From CAYGAG01 sp964347765 (GTDB lineage Archaea; Thermoproteota; Bathyarchaeia; Bathyarchaeales; Bathycorpusculaceae): a stretch of DNA of 6,834 bases. This document shows, piece after piece, positions 5,908 to 6,834 of this stretch. The DNA lies in NCBI GenBank assembly GCA_964347765.1, contig CAYGAG010000079.1:1-6834 (forward strand), given 5' to 3'. The translations under genes were made by a program, and so were the position numbers. Every line of letters begins with the position of its first letter. Position 1 is the stretch's first letter. The notes under the pieces are model-generated. The model made no database searches. It saw only the letters and a program-made list of their open reading frames with translations, and had not been told where the DNA came from.

Positions 5908-6252
5908 TTGGGATATCCGTTGGGTATATGGAAAAGGCTTGCTGTGCTAGCTGGCGTGTTGTCTGTCTTTTTTGTTGAGGGATTGTGGCTCTTTGTGGCT
6001 ATACTTGTGCGGTCTGTTGTCATGGGTCTGACGTCGTTAGCGGTGATAGTTCTTACCATTTGGCTCTTTCATACCAGATTATATGAGAAGAGAAAGGTTC
6101 GGTATCCACTTGTGCCACCGGAGGGGAAGACAGACATTTACTTTCCAAGAACAAATATTCCCCGGCCAGTATACGCGGACTTCCGGAGTATTGAAGAGAG
6201 GAAGGAGAAGCTTGAGAAGGTGAAGAAGAAGGTGAAGCGCAAAGGAAAGTAA
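5908..6252 (+). CDS. Small two-helix membrane protein with basic C-terminal tail, function unknown
   Basis: A 114-residue protein I do not recognise. It has two hydrophobic segments, about residues 11-33 (LAVLAGVLSVFFVEGLWLFV and on) and 37-54 (VVMGLTSLAVIVLTIWLF), joined by a very short turn, so it should be a membrane hairpin. A soluble tail of about 60 residues follows, with the proline-rich YFPRTNIPRPVYADF (78-92) and a charged, probably helical end rich in Lys and Glu (EERKEKLEKVKKKVKRKGK, 96-114). By the positive-inside rule the tail should be cytoplasmic. The TTG start at 5908 is preceded by AAGGT (5899-5903), four bases away, and directly by an in-frame TAA; the next Met (codon 39) would delete the first helix. 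It converges on infB with only 36 bases between stops. The basic tail could contact nucleic acid or ribosomes, but that is a guess. Confidence 0.68.
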   Translation: MGYPLGIWKRLAVLAGVLSVFFVEGLWLFVAILVRSVVMGLTSLAVIVLTIWLFHTRLYEKRKVRYPLVPPEGKTDIYFPRTNIPRPVYADFRSIEERKEKLEKVKKKVKRKGK

Positions 6253-6255
6253 TGT

Positions 6256-6274
6256 ATTTTGATCCTGATTTTTC
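6256..6274 (+). terminator. Possible T-rich archaeal terminator after the membrane protein gene
   Basis: TTTT at 6257-6260 and TTTTT at 6269-6273 directly follow the stop at 6252, which fits the T-tract termination used by archaeal RNA polymerase. The opposite strand has no comparable T-run in this 36-base gap, so leftward infB transcripts probably read into the end of the membrane protein gene. Confidence 0.35.
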
Positions 6275-6288
6275 GCTCTCTCTTGGTT

Positions 6289-6834
6289 TCAAGCTGCCCA
6301 GAACGGCGTCTTCTTTCTCATAAGCTCTATATATTCCTTCAAAACCTTTTGCTCTTCCGAAGTCAGGTTGTCCAAAAAGGTTGTTGAGAGCAGTTTTGCA
6401 TGTCGTTCGGGAATCTTCACGTATAAAACATCTTTTTCGAAGATGTGTCTTCCCACCATAGGTTTGTCAATTGAGATCGCGACTTGCATGCCTTGTTGTG
6501 CAGTAGCTAGAGCCTCTCCTTTCTCTTGAATCTGTTGGATCTCCCCCACTTCCTCTCCGTCTTCACTTCTCACAAGTTTGTACTTAGGTTTTATCTTCCC
6601 CGCCAAGACTTCCACACCGACAATTGCGGGTTTAGCTCTCCTGAATACGTAGCCTTCTAAGATGCGCATCTTCCCGGGCATTGCCAGTCTTCCAAACTCG
6701 TGCTCCAACTCTGCCTGTCGCTCCTTTCTTAACCAGGACAGATAATCATCCACCAGGCGATATATGATGCTTGCACGAAAGACTTGAACACCTTTAACTT
6801 GGGTTTCTTCTTCAGCGTCTGGCAAGATCTTTAC
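6289..6834 (-). CDS. infB: Translation initiation factor aIF5B (IF-2 type), C-terminal part
   Basis: This is the last 181 residues of archaeal initiation factor 5B, the cytoplasmic GTPase that promotes ribosomal subunit joining and helps place the initiator tRNA. The frame is open to the right edge (VKI before LPDAEEE), so the TTG at 6825 is internal, not a start; the GTPase domain lies beyond the window. Visible are the end of domain III (GVQVFRASIIYRLVDDY), the linker helix, and domain IV. Domain IV contains PGKMRILEGYVFRRAKPAIV, GVEVLAGKIKPK, the strands EVGEIQQIQEKGEALATAQQ and GMQVAISIDKPMVGRHI, and a C-terminal helical tail ending LMRKKTPFWAA. Domain IV binds the acceptor end of the initiator tRNA and, through the tail, aIF1A; this is family knowledge. 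The stop is TGA 6291-6289. It converges with the small membrane protein gene. Confidence 0.93.
   Translation of the reverse strand, partial: VKILPDAEEETQVKGVQVFRASIIYRLVDDYLSWLRKERQAELEHEFGRLAMPGKMRILEGYVFRRAKPAIVGVEVLAGKIKPKYKLVRSEDGEEVGEIQQIQEKGEALATAQQGMQVAISIDKPMVGRHIFEKDVLYVKIPERHAKLLSTTFLDNLTSEEQKVLKEYIELMRKKTPFWAA

Overview
The window looks like a piece of an archaeal chromosome, most likely from an uncultivated Thermoproteota/Bathyarchaeia-type lineage. That placement is an inference. The evidence is the C-terminal part of an archaeal-type translation initiation factor aIF5B, a single-domain KaiC-like ATPase, archaeal ribosome binding sites of the GGTGA/AGGT type, TATA-like promoter elements, and frequent TTG start codons. 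No rRNA, tRNA, CRISPR array, insertion sequence or integrase is visible.

Layout. The left end carries two minus-strand genes. The first is a partial GNAT-type acetyltransferase (1-166) that appears broken by one missing base near position 110. It lies 22 bases downstream of a 219-residue divergent uracil-DNA-glycosylase-superfamily protein (189-848). A 185-base intergenic region separates these from the divergent plus-strand DUF885 metallopeptidase-like gene (1034-2671). After a 257-base gap come a full-length family X DNA polymerase with a C-terminal PHP domain (2929-4659) and, 105 bases on, a KaiC/RAD55-family ATPase (4765-5532). A 276-base stretch without a convincing gene follows, then a possible 32-codon ORF (5809-5907). 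The stop of this ORF directly abuts, in frame, the TTG start of a small two-helix membrane protein with a lysine-rich tail (5908-6252). The right edge is the minus-strand 3' end of infB/aIF5B (6289-6834), convergent with the membrane protein gene.

How the genes may work together. The UDG-like protein and PolX are both base-excision-repair family proteins, so the window has a loose DNA repair theme, but they are on opposite strands and not co-transcribed. The KaiC-like gene has its own TATA-like element, so it need not share a transcript with PolX. The remaining genes have no evident shared pathway. I do not see a new multi-gene defence or mobile system. The points most worth a second look are the divergent UDG-like protein that keeps four candidate iron-sulfur cysteines but lacks the usual HPS motif, the frameshifted acetyltransferase, and the in-frame TAA-TTG junction ahead of the small membrane protein.
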